6,413 nucleotides of DNA from an uncultured Clostridia bacterium (lineage in GTDB: Bacteria > Bacillota > Clostridia > TANB77 > CAG-508), in the NCBI GenBank assembly GCA_934183045.1, contig CAKPRW010000076.1:1-6413 (forward strand), read 5' to 3'. The translations under genes were made by a program, and so were the position numbers. The notes below the pieces were generated by a model. That model saw nothing but the letters and a program-made list of their open reading frames with translations, was not told the DNA's origin and searched no databases. Within the stretch, counting starts at the first letter, position 1. Every line of letters starts with the position of its first letter. Of this stretch, positions 4,870-6,413 are shown piece after piece.

Positions 4870-6413
4870 ATGTATTATAGTAGTGGGAATTATGAAGCTT
4901 TTGCAAGACCTGTTAAACCAGAGGGAGTTGATGATAAATCAGCTTATATTATAGGTTCTGGACTTGGAGCTCTTGCAGCAGCTTGTTTTTTAGTTCGTGA
5001 TGGACAAATGAAAGGTGAAAAAGTTCACATTCTTGAAAAGGATTCAATTCCTGGAGGAGCATGTGATGGATACAAATATGACAATTTAGGTTATGTTATG
5101 CGTGGTGGAAGAGAGATGGACAATCATTTTGAATGTATGTGGGATTTATTCCGTTCAATTCCATCAATAGAAACAGAAGGAGTAAGTGTTTTAGACGAAT
5201 ATTATTGGCTTAATAAAAAAGATCCAAATTATTCTTTAATGAGAGCAACTGTAAATAGAGGAGAAGATGCACATACAGATAAGAAATTTGGTTTGTCTGA
5301 TAAAGGCGCAATGGAAATATTAAAATTATTCTTTACTCCAAACGAAGAATTGTATGATAAAAAGATTACAGATTTTTTTGATGATGAAGTATTAAATTCA
5401 AACTTCTGGTTATATTGGCGTACTATGTTTGCCTTTGAAAATTGGCACAGTGCATTGGAAATGAAGTTATATATACAAAGATATATACATCATATTGGAG
5501 GATTACCAGACTTTACAGCATTAAGATTTACAAAATATAACCAATATGAATCTATGATATTGCCAATGATTAAATACTTGGAAGGATTTGGGGTTCAATT
5601 CCATTACAATACAAAGGTTGAAAATGTTGAATTTGATATTCAAGATTACAAGAAAGTAGCAAAAAGAATAATTTATACTACAGATGGAAACCAAAACTCT
5701 ATAGATTTAACAGAAAATGACATGGTATTTATTACAAATGGAGGATGTGTTGAGAATGCAAGACTTGGAAGTCAAAACACACCAGCTCCATTCGATCCAG
5801 AGATAAAACCTGGTGGTGGCTGGGATATGTGGAGAAAAATAGCAGATCAATGTAATGAATTTGGTCATCCAGATAAATTCTGTTCAGATCCAGAACAAAC
5901 AAATTGGATGAGTGCAACAGTAACTACTTTAGACGGAAAAATTCCACCTTATGTGGAAAAAATATGTAAGAGGGATCCATTTAGTGGAAAGGTTGTAACT
6001 GGAGGAATAGTAACATGTAAAGACTCTAATTGGTTATTAAGTTGGACATTTAATCGTCAACCACAATTTAGAAGCCAACCAAAAGATCAATTAGTAGGAT
6101 GGATTTATGGATTATTTACAGATAAACCAGGTAATTTTGTTAAGAAACCAATGAGAGAATGTACAGGAAAAGAAATCTGTATGGAATGGTTATATCATAT
6201 TGGAGTTCCGGAAAACCAAATAGAAGATATGGCTGAAAATAGTGCAAATACAATTCCATGTATGATGCCATATATAACAGCATTCTTTATGCCAAGAAGA
6301 GAAGGAGACAGACCACTGGTTGTACCAAATGGAAGTGTAAACTTTGCATTTTTAGGACAATTTGCAGAAACTAAAAGAGATACAATATTTACAACAGAAT
6401 ACTCTATACGTAC
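4870..6413 (+). CDS. ohyA: oleate hydratase (MCRA family), 3' end beyond the window
   Basis: OhyA is an FAD-requiring hydratase that adds water to the cis-9 double bond of oleic and related unsaturated fatty acids, giving 10-hydroxy acids; in bacteria it detoxifies host fatty acids. The 514 visible residues begin MYYSSGNYEAFARPVKPEGV, a typical family start. The dinucleotide loop IIGSGLGALAAA (27-38) with E56 binds FAD. RGGREMDNHFECMWD (78-92) is the family signature; its E82 is the water-activating glutamate and Y201 (EMKLYIQRY) the proton donor, both at the same numbers as in Staphylococcus aureus OhyA. N-TIPCMMPYITAFFMPR (near 470-490) and the GSVNFAFLGQFAE segment are also family-conserved. 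Members are about 565-590 residues, so roughly 50-80 C-terminal residues are missing because the window ends, not because of mutation; there is no internal stop. The gene follows tetR by 138 bases with its own promoter and operator-like palindrome. Confidence 0.96.
   Translation, partial: MYYSSGNYEAFARPVKPEGVDDKSAYIIGSGLGALAAACFLVRDGQMKGEKVHILEKDSIPGGACDGYKYDNLGYVMRGGREMDNHFECMWDLFRSIPSIETEGVSVLDEYYWLNKKDPNYSLMRATVNRGEDAHTDKKFGLSDKGAMEILKLFFTPNEELYDKKITDFFDDEVLNSNFWLYWRTMFAFENWHSALEMKLYIQRYIHHIGGLPDFTALRFTKYNQYESMILPMIKYLEGFGVQFHYNTKVENVEFDIQDYKKVAKRIIYTTDGNQNSIDLTENDMVFITNGGCVENARLGSQNTPAPFDPEIKPGGGWDMWRKIADQCNEFGHPDKFCSDPEQTNWMSATVTTLDGKIPPYVEKICKRDPFSGKVVTGGIVTCKDSNWLLSWTFNRQPQFRSQPKDQLVGWIYGLFTDKPGNFVKKPMRECTGKEICMEWLYHIGVPENQIEDMAENSANTIPCMMPYITAFFMPRREGDRPLVVPNGSVNFAFLGQFAETKRDTIFTTEYSIR

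Noticed and set aside
5732..5917. Antisense open frame inside ohyA
   Set aside because: It lies within conserved oleate hydratase coding sequence and has no motif or ribosome binding site of its own.
6350..6413. Possible truncation of ohyA
   Set aside because: The frame is open to the last base; the missing C-terminus is due to the window boundary.

Overview
The window is very A+T-rich, with strong AAGGAGG-type ribosome binding sites, AGA/ATA/TTA-dominated codon use and short intergenic gaps. This points to a low-GC Firmicutes genome, most likely an anaerobic Clostridia or Tissierellia relative; Fusobacteria cannot be excluded. No rRNA, tRNA or CRISPR array was seen.

Layout. At the left edge (1-83, minus strand) is the 5' end of a gene whose N-terminus resembles a XerC/XerD-type tyrosine recombinase. 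It is divergent from everything else; all other genes are on the plus strand. Next comes a two-domain protein joining the tRNA-queuosine enzyme QueH to a C-terminal GNAT acetyltransferase (259-1314). It is followed after 14 bases by a small two-helix membrane protein of the DUF3592 type (1329-1835). The 330-base gap after that is not empty. It holds a perfect 14-bp inverted repeat (1904-1938) and a decayed fragment of a RhuM-family ('virulence RhuM') gene (about 1942-2165) with two in-frame stops and a one-base frameshift. A ketopantoate-reductase-fold dehydrogenase (2166-3080) starts exactly where the remnant ends and takes its ribosome binding site from it.

The right half looks like a lipid or fatty-acid response module. 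A monoacylglycerol-lipase/lysophospholipase-like alpha/beta hydrolase (GTG start, 3246-4151) is followed 10 bases later by a TetR-family regulator (4162-4731). A 138-base regulatory gap then leads to an oleate hydratase, ohyA (from 4870), cut by the window end after 514 codons. The gap carries a good promoter (TTGAAA-18-TATAAT) with a perfect 14-bp palindrome AAATTTGCAAATTT in its spacer, two further AAATTTG half-sites upstream, and an imperfect TTTGACA(A)TTATA direct repeat. The simplest reading is that the TetR protein represses ohyA through these sites. The hydrolase could release unsaturated fatty acids from host or membrane lipids, and OhyA would hydrate them to less toxic hydroxy acids. 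The enzyme identities are read from motifs; the regulatory link and shared physiology are inference.

The points most worth a second look are the hydrolase-TetR-OhyA cluster with its operator-like sites, the QueH-GNAT fusion, and the RhuM remnant with the adjoining inverted repeat.
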